Shown here piece by piece: positions 23,861 to 37,307 of a stretch of DNA of 64,000 bases. This DNA is from Stenogyne calaminthoides (lineage: Eukaryota; Streptophyta; Magnoliopsida; Lamiales; Lamiaceae): NCBI GenBank assembly GCA_037126765.1, contig JBBCBC010000009.1, positions 21,908,870 through 21,972,869 of the forward strand. Reading direction: 5' to 3'. The stretch's first letter is position 1, and every line of letters begins with the position of its first letter. A program made the position numbers and the translations under genes. The notes beneath the pieces were generated by a model. It was not told where the DNA came from, made no database searches, and worked only from the letters and a program-made list of their open reading frames with translations.

Positions 23861-24272
23861 CAACTCTATTTTTTTTATGTATTTATCTAATCTGTTATCT
23901 GTACTGAGTTAAAAGAAATTATGAAGCAAAGAACAAACATATATATATTAAAATACTGTGACTTATCCTACTTTTATATAATGTTGTCAAAACATAATAA
24001 TTAAATAATTAACTGTTTGACACCTATGAGAAATATGAGTTTAATTAATTGGAAAATAAATAGGAGGTCAATAATGAATTAATTCGAGCTGAATGAAAAA
24101 AAAAAAGTGAAGCAAAGAACATATACATCTTCCACGAGGGACAAATGCGTATATTTAGCAATAACCATATCTGGTGACACCCTTTCGATTTCTTTCATCT
24201 GAAATTTCAGAAAAAAAAAGCAAAAAAACAGATTCCAACTTCAATCTCTTTCATCTGAAATTTCAGAACAAA
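23861..24272. other. Spacer left of element C
   Basis: AT-rich. The 18-bp word tttcatctgaaatttcag occurs twice (about 24196 and 24250) as a short direct repeat. Because element C inserted at 24278, this DNA was originally continuous with 43443 onward, which encodes a Helitron helicase C-terminus on the minus strand. Confidence 0.5.
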
Positions 24273-24277
24273 CATAT

Positions 24278-27200
24278 TGTTGGGAAATTTGTATTAATTT
24301 TTTATGGAAGTTCCAAAACAGTTATGTAATAGGACCAAATGATCTCGTTAATTTAATCGATGATTTAGAATTAGGATAGGATGACCAGCTGAGTTGTATA
24401 GACAGCTGATGTATAAGATAGGTCACATATTGAGGGGGAACTCAATATGTATAGGTCAGATCAGAAGACAAGACGAGTCAGAAGACAAGACGAGTCAAGA
24501 CCGCGACGAGTCGAAGACCCGATTTGAAGTCGAAGACAAGACGAGTCGTCAGACCGCAAGTCGAAGACAAGACGAAGTCGAGACCGGGACGAGTCGGGAC
24601 AAGACGAAGTCAAGACCAAACGAGTCGGAAGACCCGAGCCGAGTCGAAGACCGCATAAGCCGCTTAGTCGATGATCGTGTGAAGACATGAAGATCAAGTT
24701 CAGAAGACTTGAAGATAAGATGACTACCAGAAGATCAAAACCAGAAAACCTACATCAGTCGAGTCTGCTAAGTTGTGCTAAGACAACTTACATCAGAAGA
24801 CTCTATCGTAGATCGATCGGTTTTTATCCGATCAAAGCACCACATCAGTGTCAACTAATGTTACACCAAGTCATACGTTGTCAATCAGAACAAGAAGAAT
24901 GTCAACTTTAGTTGGTAGAACAAACACTGAATAAGTGTACCTGTTAACCAATGAGAAAGTGACACGTACGTATGGAGCTAACAATGCAGGATTCGGCGCT
25001 GCTTAGTCAAACGGCTAGAAAGGACAAACTTACACGCTTTCGGGCATGCCGTTCCTGAAGCACGTCACATCAAGCCTGCAAATCTACCTAAAATAGCCTG
25101 AAATTCAAATTGCTCTCCAACGGCTATTTGATTTCAAGGTCTATAAATATGGAATCATACTTCATAGTGAAGACACGAAAATTATCATCAAGTTCAAGCT
25201 ATATCAAGATTTCCGCACAAAGAACACAAATTCAAGATTATTTACTAAGTGTTCATCCCATTAGTTCTTAGCATAGAATTCTTATCCTCTAGCTTAAGGC
25301 TACCTCAAAACTAGGATAGAATTCCAGTTGGAACAAACAAAAAATCTTTACCCAAACTCAAAGTTAGGTTAAGTTTGTTTAGCAAGATTTCAGACTAGGG
25401 TTTCTAGTTCAGATCTCTGGGATCGGTTGAGTGAGAACTCCTTAAACATCTGTGTTAGTGTTAGTGTCCCAGAGACAATCTATTGTAAGGACATAATACT
25501 CTATGATATTCAGTTTGATTTAATATTATAGTTCACTTAATATTAATGTATGGCAATACACTTGTTTGAATGTTATGTTTGATTGTTTGCATTTATTCAT
25601 GCAAGTGTTCCCATGAGTCATTGTTGTCATTGAGGTTGTGAGAACTCAGATGACTTAAGCATGATTCTCAAATAGCCCCGATCAAGGATCATCAAGAATG
25701 GGATATTGATGATACAATGGAGATTGGTGTGCGATCTGCATCATACTCTTAGAGAGTGTAGTAAGATCTCACTTACTACGAGATACTAGGTATCTCATGA
25801 TGGATGCACAAATACCTTAGAGGGTATTGGTATACCCATCCGAGAAACCGTTTGATGTATTTCCACTATATGTGTCTACGGGTGTCTCGGTTAGTGGGAG
25901 CGATGCGATACTCCTTTGACTTGAGGTCAATACGCACGACATGTGTTGGATGGTGAACTTTGACCATGACCGACGCTTGCACCCTAACCATGGGTAGATA
26001 TGGCTTAGATTGGGTTCATCACGAAGTACATGTGCGTGGTAGTTGAGCCAAGAATAGGTTTCATTCCTCAAAGTGGATTTAGAGAGAATACTCATCTTCT
26101 CATCATAATTGGATCAAAGTCATCAGCCGATGCACGTCAACTTAGACTTTGTGGCTAAGTGTGACATACATGATCAATTAGTGATTTGAGATAAATTGAT
26201 TAAGTTATTTGAATAGACACTTCATCATGTTCAAAGCTTAATCGAGTATTCGTGAATGAAATGAGGAAATTGTAATAGCCCATGTTTCAGTTACAGGTAG
26301 TTGCACGTTTCTCGCAACGTACCTCGTATATTGAGAATGCCTGATTTATTGTCTAGGGTTCAATTAAGACCGTTAGTTTGACTAATTGCTCGATATATGA
26401 GGGCCTATGGGTCACACAACAAGTAGTTCCCTTTTACGGATTATAGTTGGTTGATTAAATGTTAAATTGGATTTAATATTTAATTTATGGAGAATTAATT
26501 AATAATATATTAATTTGGAATTAATTATTATTAATGTTTAATTAAATTGGATTTAATTAAATAGAATTCCCAATAATAATATTTGGAATATTATTGTAGG
26601 ATTTAATATATATGGAATCAAATCCGTAGAGATTTGATATACATGGGAATTAAATCCGTAGAGATTTTATATGTGGGAAATAAATCTAAGAGATTTATTT
26701 AAATAAAGATTAGGGATTTTATATCCCAATCAGGTTAGCTTAAGATTTAAGCTGGGCCTTTCATATATATATGAGCTCTTGGGAATTCACAAATAACGTT
26801 GTTAAAATTCTCTCCATAAAATTTAGAATATGAATTTTCCTAGCAAATTCCATCTCAGATTCAACGCTGAAAATCTTTGCAAGTTCGTGAACGGGGATTA
26901 CGTGGATACCATAGTTGAGAAATCTGCTCTCGAGTTACTATAAGATTTCTCGTTATGATTATTGTAATCTATATGCAATTAACTGTTCGTTGTTGGTGAA
27001 TTTTAATTTTCGCTGCGCATGTGATTACGTGTTTTAAGTGCCTCTAAATTCCATCAATCTGTTGGTTGTACTGTGTTGGACTAACACAATAAACTTTGTC
27101 CAATTGGTTAGTTGGTGCCCCTTGTGATAGGGAAGAGTGGACGTAGGACTGTTGTCTGAACCACTATAAAAATATTGTGTGTTTTTATCTGTTCATACCT

Positions 27201-27559
27201 GCTTTACACTCTGCATTTAGTTTAAATCGCATACATATTCTGAGTTAGGATCAGTCTGCATCAAGCAACTGATCTGATCAGTTTGACACTTTAGTCATCT
27301 GATTGAAAACAGACACTGCAGAATATGATCTTATAGAACTGGTTTTTCACACGGGTTAGAAACTTGATTCCGCACATCAGTTAAACTGATAGACACCGAA
27401 CTGATCTGTCATCAGGCGATCAGTAAGTTGGATATCAGTCCAAACTGATTCACACGCACTCTGATTAGGCAACTTGCCATCACACGATCTTGAAAAAAGT
27501 TTTATATTCACCCTCCCTCTGAGACTTCTACCCTCACTTAAACCCATTCGGGACCTACA
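24278..27559 (+). repeat. 5' LTR of element C
   Basis: Starts TGTTGGGAAATTTG and ends CGGGACCTACA. It is about 1,673 bp once the solo LTR-B (25453-27056) and its duplicated ATCTG are removed. A TATA box (tctataaatatgg) is near 25140. The GAAGAC/GAGTC repeat region at 24469-24660 differs strongly from the matching region of the 3' LTR. Confidence 0.9.
25453..27056 (+). repeat. Solo LTR-B, copy iii (reference copy, 1,604 bp)
   Basis: Starts TGTTAGTGTTAGTG, ends TTCCATCA, and is flanked by ATCTG at 25448-25452 and 27057-27061. The 3' LTR of element C lacks it at the equivalent place (about 42915), giving an empty-site comparison that confirms the borders. A TATA-like catatatatatgagc lies near 26762. 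Short open stretches inside (for example 25817-26095) are not genes. Confidence 0.95.
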
Positions 27560-27561
27560 AG

Positions 27562-27574
27562 TGGTATCGAGCAA
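27562..27574 (+). other. Primer binding site of element C
   Basis: TGGTATCGAGCAA follows the LTR end CTACA by two bases (AG). It is complementary to the 3' end of initiator tRNA-Met apart from the inner bases. Confidence 0.85.
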
Positions 27575-27790
27575 TGGTTTTACTTTTATTGGCTTTGAGT
27601 ATCATCGCTTCTTGAGGAAGAATCATTGTGGTCACTTGAATGCGGATCTTGAAAAACCTGTTTTTTTAAATTCATCCGCTTTTCAAAACACACGATCGGC
27701 ATGGATAATACATCCAAATATATCATGATCTACCCAAGTTTTCTATTGATGAGTATGCAAACCGGGTCATACTTATGAGCAATCATCCGA

Positions 27791-30700
27791 TAGGCATCTT
27801 TAAAAAAAAACCGAACCGTAGTTCAAACCGGAATCGCCGTTTTTGAACCGCCGCCAGTTCCTGTTCCTTGATTCCGAATCAACGACCGAAACTGAAATCA
27901 TTTGTTCGGTTCCCGTTCTAGCAAAACCAGAACCGAAACGGTTCGTTTAACCGAAAGGTTCGAGAATAACCGCGGTTTTTACGAACCGCCGGTTCGATCC
28001 TAAATCACGGTTTGAACCGAACCGCCCCCAAAATTTGAAAATTCTAGCCGTTGAGATCCAACGGCCCCATTAAAGAGTCCCAAATTTGAGATCAAAGAGC
28101 CGCTGAAGGAACCAACCAAGGAACCGCCCGGTTCGATTCGAACCGGCGGTTTTGACCATTTTTTTTTTTTTTCAATATTTCATCTATAAATACCAACTCA
28201 TTCCACTCCAAAATTCACACCAAAGTTTATTCATCTCTCTCTCAACTCTCAAGTCTCAACTCTCACTCAATTCTCAAAGTTTATTATTTACATATTATTT
28301 ACATTACATATTATATTTATACTACACTATATATCATACTATAGTAACTATACTCTATACACTACATATTATATTTATACTACACTATATATTATATACA
28401 CTATATATTACACTATACTAATACTAGTATACTACTATAGTACTATACTACATATTAGTATATTACACTACACTTACATAGTTACATACATATTACATTA
28501 CACTACACTTACATACATATATTATTTACATATACTTACATACATATTATTATTATGGCAAGCCATCAAAGCAAGGGTAAGGCCAAGGGTAAAGGCAAAG
28601 CTTCTTCCACCTCTTCCGTTAAAGTCCACATCCACCTAAGACCGATCGAGTGGAGTTTAGATGATATTGAGGCCACACTTGGTCCCGGTTATGAGAATCC
28701 TCTTGAAGATGATGCTATACCACGATACTCAAGAAAAAGCCAAAACCACCCAACCGAGTCCAATGCCAAGCCAACTCCAAGTCGAGCTCAACTTAAGTCG
28801 GATATTTTTGCACGTCACTTTAATAAAGTGATCAACGAGGATGGTACTATTAAAGTTCATTGCAACTATTGTGACAAAATATATTCTTTTGTCAAAGGAG
28901 GAGGATATGGAACATTCGAGAAGCATTTGAAAAAAATTCATCCGGATAGAGTTGGAATTAGTTCAAACCAAGCACAACTTCATGGATTTACGCCAACCGG
29001 TGGCGGTGGTGGAGTTCAAAGCAGGTAAGTAACCCCACTTCTCTATTTACATTTGATCAAATGAAATATAGAAAATTGTTAGCTAAATTTGTGTGCACAC
29101 AACACCTTCCTTTTCAATTTGCCGATAATTCAATTGGAATGATTTTGTTAACCTTGGTCTTCAACCCAAGAAAAAAAAGTTTCACGTCATACTACTACTC
29201 GTGATGTTGCTAAAGTTGTTTATGAGTATAAATATGCTTTGATTAATCTATTTGCCGATTTAAATGTTAAAGTTTGTATATGTGCGGATATTTGGAGTGA
29301 TAATTTTCAAAAGCATAGTTATATAGGAGTTACATGCACTTGGATTGATGATTCGTGGACTCTTAACAAAAGATTGATTGCTTATAGAGATTTTGATACG
29401 AAACACAATGCCGTTAATATTAGAGATAAATTGCATGATATTTTAAAATGAGTATGCTCTTACTAAAAAATATTTTCTATTGGTTTTGATAATGCTAGTG
29501 CAAATACAATTTACTATTGAAGATCTTACAAATATTTGTCAACCATATCTTGGTGGAAATTTTTTTCATGTTAGATGTATGTGTCATATTTTAAATTTAT
29601 GTGTTCAAGATGGTTTAGATGCTTTGAAAGAACAAGTTGGTCCTATTAGATCCGCTATTTATTATATGTCGAGACATTCAAAATTGTTGAAAAAAAAAAG
29701 TTTTTTTTTTTGTAGAACATACAATATGCATCCCAAAAAATTTCTCTTGATGTGTCAACTCGTTGGAATTCCAATATAAATTGTTAAAGGAGTCTATGGA
29801 TTATAAAGAAGCTTTATGTACATTTTTTACTCAAGAAAATTGTGGTATTCGTTTATATCCTCAATATTGGGATTCATGCACTTCTTTGTGTAAAATTTTG
29901 GGAATTTTTAATGATTCCACAAAAGTGTTATCCGTGTTTATTATCCTACGTGTAATTTAGCGCTTGATTATTGTATTAAAGTTGCTCATGTGTTAAATGA
30001 AAATATTACAAATCCCTTATTAAGTGGTGCTACTTTCTATGATGCAAAATGGAAAAAATATTTTACAAATATTCCCGATCTATTATTGGTTGCTAAAGTG
30101 TTTGATCCTAGAGTAAGATTGGATGGATTAATAATGATGTTAAATATGTATTATAATTATTTATTTCCTAATAGACATATGGTCATGGCGGTTGAAGATG
30201 ATGTATATCCTAATCCCAAGAGATTGGTAATCGGATTAAAAGTTACTTTAATGTCTTTATTTAGAGAATATAGTGGTCCCGTTTTGAAGAAAATTTTGGT
30301 GGTGGTGGCTCTTCTATGAGTCAAGAAGAAGATATATTAACAGGTTTTTATGATGAACGTTCTCAAAAAACGTCCCAAGGTCTACTTCTAACCCTTATTA
30401 CTTAACTTGATCATTATTTATCCTCTTCATTTGCTCGGCTTGATGAAGATGAAGACAACGCTACTTTTAATATACTAAAGTGGTGGTCGAGGATGAAAAA
30501 TATCTATCCAATATTGTCAATGCTAGCAAGAGAAATTTTTGCATCTCCCCGCCTCAACCGATTCTTAGTTGAACAAGCTTTTTTAGTTTGGGAGGCTACA
30601 CTTTGGATCTGCAACGAGATCGAATATGACCGTTGAAAACGTGGAAAATCAATGCTTGCTTGATGATTGGGTAAGAGCCAAAAAAGAGAAGTCAAGAATT

Positions 30701-31429
30701 TGTTGATAATGATGATCAAGATAGCTCGAAGAAACTACCACCTTTTAAGTGATGCATGAAGAATCGAATCGATCCAAATCAACGAGGTAAGTTTGAGGTA
30801 AGAGAACTACGTGGACTTTGATTCCTATTTGGATCGTGAGGCAACTTAATTTTAAGTTTCAAACTTAGAATTTCTAAGTTTATTTCTTAAATTTAAGCTC
30901 AAGTCCAATTTCTTTAAATCCCCCTCCCCAAATTTATTTTGTAAAGTTTAAAATTTTAAGTTGTAATTGTAATTACTAATTCGATATAGTTCACTTTGTA
31001 ATTTGAAAATTTGTAATAGTTCAATTAATTTGTAATAGTAGATTACTAGCTTATTTTAAGTTAAAATTACTATTTTGTAATAGTCAATTACTTTGTAATA
31101 AATTAGGCTACTAATTTATAATAGTTCAATTATTAATGTAATCTTCAATTTAAATCCTCATATTAACAATAACAATGTCCAATTTCATGATCTATCTATA
31201 CATTCCTTCAAATTTTAGATCCAAAAAAACTAAGAAACACAAGAAAAAATATATGAAAAAAAAAAAAAAAAAAAAAAAGCGGCAACCGAACCACCGGTTT
31301 TGAACCGAACCAGCGGTTCGAGAACCGAACCAAAACCGCCTTAGCCCGCGGTTCGGTTCCTTCCCCTCCTGCACTTTTGAACCGGCCGGTTGAATCGAAC
31401 CCGTGGTTCCGGAACCGTGAGCATGCCTA
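27791..31429 (+). mobile_element. hAT transposon nested in gag of element C
   Basis: The ends are TAGGCATC (27791) and, inverted, TAGGCATG (31429). The flanking 8-bp target is imperfect: ATCTGGGA on the right (31430-31437) and a shortened ATCCGA on the left. Gag reads in frame across the site once the element is removed. Both subterminal zones (27815-28145 and 31280-31415) are packed with GAACCG and CGGTTC words in both orientations, typical hAT transposase binding clusters. A BED-finger transposase remnant lies inside. Other internal tracts are TA-rich (28280-28560) and an A-run at 31257-31278. Confidence 0.88.
28555..30755 (+). pseudogene. hAT transposase (BED finger, hATC), broken
   Basis: The first ORF (157 codons) has a Lys/Gly-rich start and a BED zinc finger with C103, C106, H124 and H129 (CNYCDKIYSF ... 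FEKHLKKIH). Later frames carry RNase H-fold parts: VCICADIWSDNFQKHSYIG (29272), GFDNASANT (about 29484), FHVRCMCHILNLCVQDGL (29565), and KWKKYFTNIPDLLLVAKVFD (30048). The C-terminal hATC dimerisation region at 30570-30690 includes LVEQAF, LDLQRDRMTVENVENQCLL and DDWVRAKK. A donor-like CAG|GTAAGT sits at 29021. Stops and frameshifts near 29040, 29450, 29760, 29960, 30320 and 30590 mean no active product. Confidence 0.9.
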
Positions 31430-33909
31430 ATCTGGGAGCTATAAGCAACAGAATGATGGAAGTTCTTGAACAAGGACCAATCATTATCTACTACAATAAT
31501 CCAGCTGAGGGAGGTGATCCAGAATTTCCAGTTGGAGCGAAATCGAAAAAGAGTCCTTCTCGATGGATCTTTGAGGAAAGAAAATTGTCCAATCTGGATA
31601 CTGTGTCCAGACATATCATTATGAAGATGATGGACAAGATAACCAGAGAAAAGATCAAATACCTCAAGACTGCGAAGCAGATGTGGGATATTCTAGCTGA
31701 GATATGCGAGGGGAATGACCAGATAAAGGATGCTAGACAAGAGCGAAATCGGGTTAAGTTCGAGAAACTCAAGATGCTTCCCAACGAGATGATCAACCAG
31801 CTAGATGGAATTACCATGTCTATCAACAAACTCAGAGAGTTAGGATGTGAAATGACCGACAAGGACATCAACTACAAGATCCTGAGATCCTTAACGAAGA
31901 AATGGGATATGAAAGTTACCGTGATCAAGGACTGCCAATATATAGCAAAGATGAAGCCAAACAGTTTGTTCTTAAATCTGAAAGCCCATGAATTCGACCT
32001 GGTTGAGAGAGGGCAAGAGGAAGATGTTGAGTCATCTGCCGAAACTACACCTGCAACAACAAAAGCAGTAGCATTCAAAGCAGGCGGCAGCTGCTCAAAA
32101 TCTTCTGAGCCTATTGGAAATATTGTTAGTCAAGCAGAACAAATTGCACTACTCACCAGAAAGCTTGAAAGATCAAATATTCAATTGGGAAAGTATAGGA
32201 GATTCTACAAAGACTATTAGAATAGCAGAGGAAGAGAAAGAAGATCGTCTGACAGATCATAGGAAAGAAACAGATCTGATGACATAAGAGATGACCAAAG
32301 AGAAAAGAAAAGAGATGATCGTGCTGAAGATCACAAATCAGAAAGGAGAAATTCAGATCAAATGCAAATCGGGAAGTCACCTGACAGATCATACAGAAGA
32401 CATGACTCACCTGCCAGAAGAAGTTCTGTGGAGAGAGGAGTCTGTTTCAACTGCCAGAAACCATGTCACTACAAAGGCAGTCGCCTGACTGACGCCTAGA
32501 AAAGAGAAGATAAGAGGAACAGGAGAGAACAACGATACGAGACAGAAAGCTATGGTTCGCTACCTTCTACAGAATAGATGATTCTTATCCGCCCTCGAAG
32601 ATTCTCGTTACTCATCTCAGAAAGACTTCGCACGATGAGCAATGCTGATGACCTCAACAACTTTGATGATCTGATGTGCTCATCTGATGACGACATCTGT
32701 CTCATGGCCAAGGAAGAAGATCAATCTGAGGTATCTTCTAAACTATCTGTGTTTTTTTTCCACACCGAGATGTCGAAAGCACAACCTAACCGAGAGATCG
32801 ACCACAAATTTCTACAAAGGAGCAATTGCTTGATGATCTCTCCAATGCAGTAGACACTTATACTATAGTGGAAGCTGAGAATGACAAGCTAAGGATAGAG
32901 AACATTCAGCTTGTTAAAGATAATGCTGCAAGAAAAGCTACTGAACTGAAATCAGTTGAGACTGTTCAGAAAATGACTGCAGAACTGGAGCTTCTGAAAG
33001 TCAATTCTTCTGATCAGGATAAACTGATTAAGGAACAACTAGTCATTAACAAACAGCAAGCTGATGATCTCAAAATCCTTCAAGCTAAGTTTGATGAACT
33101 CTTCCGACTACATGAGAGTCTAAAAGTTACTGAGGATAGTTTGCGTAAGAAAATAGAGGTTTTCACAAAATCATCTAATACCGTTCAAGATCTGAACAAC
33201 TATTTTTGAATGTCAACTAATAAGAAGGGAATTGGGTATGAAAACCCTTCTGCATCCTCAAAAGACCCGTCTGGTTCTCTTCAGAAAAGTGTAATCAAAC
33301 GAGTTTCTGATCAAGATACACGAAAAATCTGTATCAGATAAGGGAAAATGACCAGCTGACCAGGCAAGGCAAGTGTCTGATCAGAAAGGGAACATAAATG
33401 GACCCCAACTGATCAAGCATCAGCCGAGGAATCAATAGAAGAACCTTGTTCTTCTGAAGAATTCTCAACCTGATCAGCAGATTAGGAATCAGAATAGACA
33501 ACCTCTCAAAGGGAAATCTGATCTAAAACATAATCAGGTCAAGCTGCCTAACAAGCAAGCTAAGGGTAAACTGCTAAGACCATATATGCCAAGAAGATAT
33601 GAATCTTTTAATGGTAGCAGTCGTACCTACCCTTACAATCAGAAACCTAGGGCTGCTGCACCTGAGCCCCACTGGATTAAAAGAAGACAAATATTAATAA
33701 AAAATCTCAAGTCTTCTGATACATCCAATTCACACACTAATGATCATACTGACCAGATTGCATATGAAGAGACGTATGATTTTGTAGATATTTATGGGAG
33801 ACAAATCAAGCCCTCTGTTTTCAACAAGGGTGCCAGATTTATTTGGATCCCGAAAGGTATTTCTAACCCCAGGATCCGATTCTACTAGGTTACCTAAAGC
33901 CTGATCTGA

Positions 33910-36900
33910 TTGCAGGTTCACGTGGGTTTAGCCAATAAAGGAGGTGTACATGCAACTATCTGGTACATCGATAGTGGATGCTCAAGGTACATGACTGGAA
34001 ACAAACATCTCCTCAGCTCATACACAGAACAAGAAGGCCCACGTGTACTCTTAGGTGATGATAACTTTGGTTTTACCAGAGGATTCGGAACCTTAGAGAA
34101 TGATGATGTACAGGTTACTGGAGTTTCGTATGTTGATGATTTCAAGCATAACCTGTTATCGGTTTCACAATTCTGTGACAACGGATTTAGTGTTGAGTTC
34201 TCGAGTGATCAGTGCACTATCAAGAATCGAGCTACTCAACGGATTTTGTTAACTGGTTCAAGGAAAGGAACGATCTACACTGCAGATTGTAACAGTTGTC
34301 CAAGAAATGCATGCCTGATTGTTAAGAGTTCCAAAAGCAGCAGTTGGCTCTGGCACAAGAGAATGAGCCATCTGAACTTTAAAACTCTTAACAAGATAGC
34401 AAGGATGTCCCTGGTTGAGGGTCTCCCGAATGAGGTATTCTCTAAGGATCAGACATGTGTCTCATGTCAGAAGGGAAATCTGGTTAAAGCCTCATTTAAG
34501 GGGATCCCAGGACCAGCATCCAGCAAAGTACTGCAACTGCTCCATATGGACTTATTTGGACCAGTTACCCCACTTAGTCTCAGCGGAAGCAAATACACTC
34601 TGGTGATCGTGGATGATTACTCCAAGTTTACCTGGGTGGTATTCTTATATAAGAAGAATGAGACAACAACCAAGATACCCGAGCTGCTCAAGAAATTACA
34701 AAATGAGAAGGGTGTCAGTATTGTGAAAATCAGATTCGATAAAGGTACATAATTTATGAACTCCTTTATTACTGACTTTTGCACTAAGTTTGGAATACAA
34801 CATGAAACATCAGCTGCAAGAACACCACAACAGAATGGAGTAGCAGAACGAAGGAACAGAACACTCAAAGAAGCTGCTCGTACTATGTTAGCTCATGAAC
34901 ATGCCACTCCAAACCGTTTCTGGGTAGAAGCCATCAACACAGTATGCCACACTCAGAACAGATGTTCTCTGACTAAGATTCACTTCAAAACACCTTATGA
35001 ACTGTGGAAAGGCAGAAAACCTCGTGTTTCTTACTTCCATGATTTTGGGTGCAAGTGTTTCATACACAACAATGGGAAGAACCAGTTGAAAACCTTTGAA
35101 GCCAAGCAGATGAGGGTATATTCTTAGGATATTCCTCAACCAGCAAGGCTTTCAGGTTGTTCAACAGGCGAACTCTAGTTGTGGAAGAAACACCTCATGT
35201 GGTCTTTGATGAGACGTCTTCTGAACAGGAGAAATCTGCCCCAGAACAAGCAGTACCAGATCAACCAGTACCTGATGCACAAAAAATGGATCAGTTGAGT
35301 ATCAAAGACAAGGGATCAGATCACGTAACAGTGTATGCCCCAAAGCTTGATCTTACTAATTCACCAGGTCAATCTGACCCAAAGGTACGTACAACTGTCG
35401 ATGAAGAAGTTGGTACAGCTGAGACAGTAACAACTGAACCATCTGGTTCAGGGGGAACACCTGATGTTCCTATGGACAGACATCAGCATATGATGATTCC
35501 AACATCAGCTGAGAATTGTCCATGTCAAGTGGATCATATTACTGCACCACTCCCAACCACTAGTGACTCAATATCAAATGAGGATGATGATATCCAAACT
35601 GATATACATCAGAAAAGAAGGACTTGGTTAAGTGACCATCCGACTGATCTGATAATTGGCAATCTGAATGCCCGAGTCTAAACTAGACATCAGGTTGGTG
35701 AAAGTGCCATGTATTTTTTTTATCTGTCTTTGAAGGAACCAACCACCATAGAAGAAGCTCTACAAGATGCTAGCTAGATTCTAGCCATGCAAGAAGAATT
35801 AGAGCAGTTTGAAAGGAATCAGGTTTGGAAACTGGTGGACAGACCAACTCATCAAGATGTGATAGGCACCAAGTGGGTATTGAAGAACAAGAGAGATGAG
35901 AATAATGTCATAACCAGAAATAAGGCAAGACTTGTTGCTAAGGGGTATTCACAATCAGAAGGAATTGATTATGATGAGACCTTTACACCAGTCGCTCGCC
36001 TGGAAGCCATTCGGCTGTTTCTGGCATATGCTGCCCATAGAGGGTTTATTGTGTATCAGATGGATGTAAAGAGTGCATTCTTAAACAGTGTACTAGCTGA
36101 GGAAGTTTATGTTGAACAACCTCCTGGCTTTGAAAAAGGCAAGGTGTACCGTTTAAGAAAAGCTCTTTATGGCCTGAAACAAGCTCCTTGAGCCTGATAT
36201 GATACACTATCTCAGTTCTTTATAAATAGTGGATTCACTAAAGGAGTAGTAGATAGAACCTTATTTAGAATAGAAGATGGAGAAGATATTCTGATGGTTC
36301 AGATCTATGTGGACAATATCATTTTCGGATCTCCCAACAAGAACCTATGTGTTATATTCAGCAAACTGATGCAAGGGAAATTTGAAATGTCCATGATGGG
36401 TCAGATGAATTACTTTCTGGGTCTTCAAGTTAAGCAGAGTACAGAAGGAATATTCATCTGTCAGGCAAAATACACTAGGAACTTATTGGCTAAGTTTGGA
36501 ATACAAAACAGTAAGGAAGCCAAAATTCCTATGATGACTGGATTCAAGATGGATCCAGATGAGAATGGTCAGAAAACTAATCAGAAGGAATATAGGGCTC
36601 TCATTGGATCTCTACTATACGTGACTGCCAACAGACCAGATATAACTTTTGCAGTAGGTGTATGTGTTAGATTTCAGGCAAATCCAATGCAAAGCCACCT
36701 ATAAGCAGCTAAGCGGATTCTTAAGTATCTGAAGGGGACAGTAAACCTTGGTTTATTCTACCCATCAGATGATAATCTAGAGCTTAGTGGGTATTCTGAT
36801 TCTGATTATGGAGGTTGCAGAATAAACAGAAAATCAACATCAGGTACATGTTAGTTCTTAGGAAGCAAGCTGATCTCTTGGTTTTCAAAGAAGCAGACAT

Positions 36901-37307
36901 CTGTTGCCACATCTACTACTGAAGCAGAATATATGGCTGCAGGAAGCTGTTGTTCCCAACTGTTCTGGCTTAGTAAGCAGATGAGGGATTATAACATTGT
37001 AGCTACGAATGTACCCATATTCTGTGACAGTAATAGTGCCATTGCAATAACTCAGAATCCTGTTTTACAAACAAGATGCAAGCATGTGGATGTCAGACAT
37101 CATTTTATAAGAGATCACGTGGAAAAGAAGAACATCAGAATGGAAAAGATGCATACTGATAAGCAGAGAGCTGATATCTTAACCAAGCCACTAGCTGAAA
37201 CCAGATTCAGAGAACTATGTAATGAGCTAGGACTTCTGGACTTAGGAGAAAGTGCACCAGAAATATTTGGTGGACTGGTCTCCAGGACCAGTTGGTTAAG
37301 AGATTGA
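33910..37307 (+). pseudogene. Copia Pol (PR-INT-RT-RNH) of element C, broken
   Basis: Polyprotein in Copia order. Protease: WYIDSGCSRYMTG near 33961. GAG_pre-integrase with HHCC zinc site: LWHKRMSHLNF ... CVSCQKG (34350-34475). Integrase core: HMDLFGPV and VDDYSKFTWV (34543-34640), then RTPQQNGVAERRNRT (34822). RT: GTKWVLKNKRDE, QMDVKSAFLNS and ALYGLKQAP (35862-36191). RNase H: DSDYGGC, STTEAEYMA, CDSNSAIA and ADILTKPLAE (36802-37200). Stops are at 34750, 35679, 35775, 36189, 36195, 36702 and 36852. The catalytic YVDD is YVDN (codon AAT at 36315). No frameshift is needed between most blocks, so decay is mainly by point mutation. Confidence 0.93.

Larger units (their letters stand above)
27701..33890 (+). 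pseudogene. Gag of element C, split by hAT and frameshifted
   Basis: Capsid precursor. A start at 27701 is followed within about 25 bases by a frame change into DLPKFSIDEYANRV, which runs to the hAT insertion at 27791. Gag resumes at 31430 in the same frame (LGAISNRMMEVLEQGP), with the UBN2 region KQMWDILAEICEG at about 31671 and LGKYRRFYKDY before a TAG at 32218. A CCHC knuckle remnant near 32437 (CFNCQKPCHYKGS) has lost its glycine and last cysteine. The 32826-33209 stretch is a heptad-rich coiled coil (about 120 residues), the Sirevirus gag extension. 33586-33888 gives a basic tail. There are several stops and frame changes. Confidence 0.85.
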
